This document shows, one piece after another, positions 5,003 through 5,011 of a stretch of DNA of 5,011 bases (position 1 is its first letter; every line of letters begins with the position of its first letter). Source of the DNA: Nocardioidaceae bacterium (GTDB taxonomy: Bacteria > Actinomycetota > Actinomycetes > Propionibacteriales > Nocardioidaceae); assembly GCA_013698435.1 (NCBI GenBank), contig JACCVA010000271.1, positions 1 through 5,011 on the forward strand, in the 5' to 3' direction. A program made the position numbers and the translations under genes. A model generated the notes under the pieces. That model saw nothing but the letters and a program-made list of their open reading frames with translations, ran no database searches and was not told the origin of the DNA.

Positions 5003-5011
5003 GCCAAGCCA

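Overview
The window is a high-G+C chromosomal segment carrying a transcription/translation gene cluster, rimP - nusA - ylxR - infB, all on the + strand. The start of a divergently transcribed exported lipoprotein lies at the left edge. G+C-rich codon use, GTG starts for nusA and infB, a short NusA without the C-terminal acidic repeats, an IF2 with a long Ala/Pro/Gly/Arg-rich linker and TANNNT-type -10 elements all point to an actinobacterium (Actinomycetota). I cannot fix the family from the sequence alone.

Layout. Bases 1-143 (minus strand) encode the N-terminus of a Tat-type lipoprotein that runs off the window. Bases 144-212 form a short divergent control region with a candidate rimP promoter and a perfect Shine-Dalgarno. 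rimP (213-692) is followed after 6 bases by nusA (699-1727), whose ribosome site overlaps the rimP stop. A 44-base gap holds a candidate internal promoter placed so that ylxR (1772-2062) could be read from a leaderless mRNA. A 144-base gap separates ylxR from infB. It has three stem-loop-forming segments, a set of alternating CTCAT/ATGAG repeats and three tiny ORFs chained by ATGA overlaps. infB (2207-5002) is complete and ends 9 bases before the window edge; in related genomes rbfA usually follows, but it is not visible here.

How the genes work together. RimP helps assemble the 30S subunit. NusA binds RNA polymerase and nascent RNA to tune pausing, termination and antitermination, including on rRNA operons. 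YlxR is a small RNA-binding protein. IF2 is the GTPase that brings initiator tRNA to the 30S subunit and promotes subunit joining. The group couples ribosome assembly, transcription and translation initiation, and its order is widely conserved in bacteria.

The genes themselves are ordinary. The parts worth a second look are the structured ylxR-infB leader with its chained mini-ORFs, the probable leaderless ylxR promoter, a well-placed internal start in infB that would give a short IF2 isoform, and the overlapping divergent promoters before rimP. I see no mobile element, CRISPR array, tRNA or rRNA.
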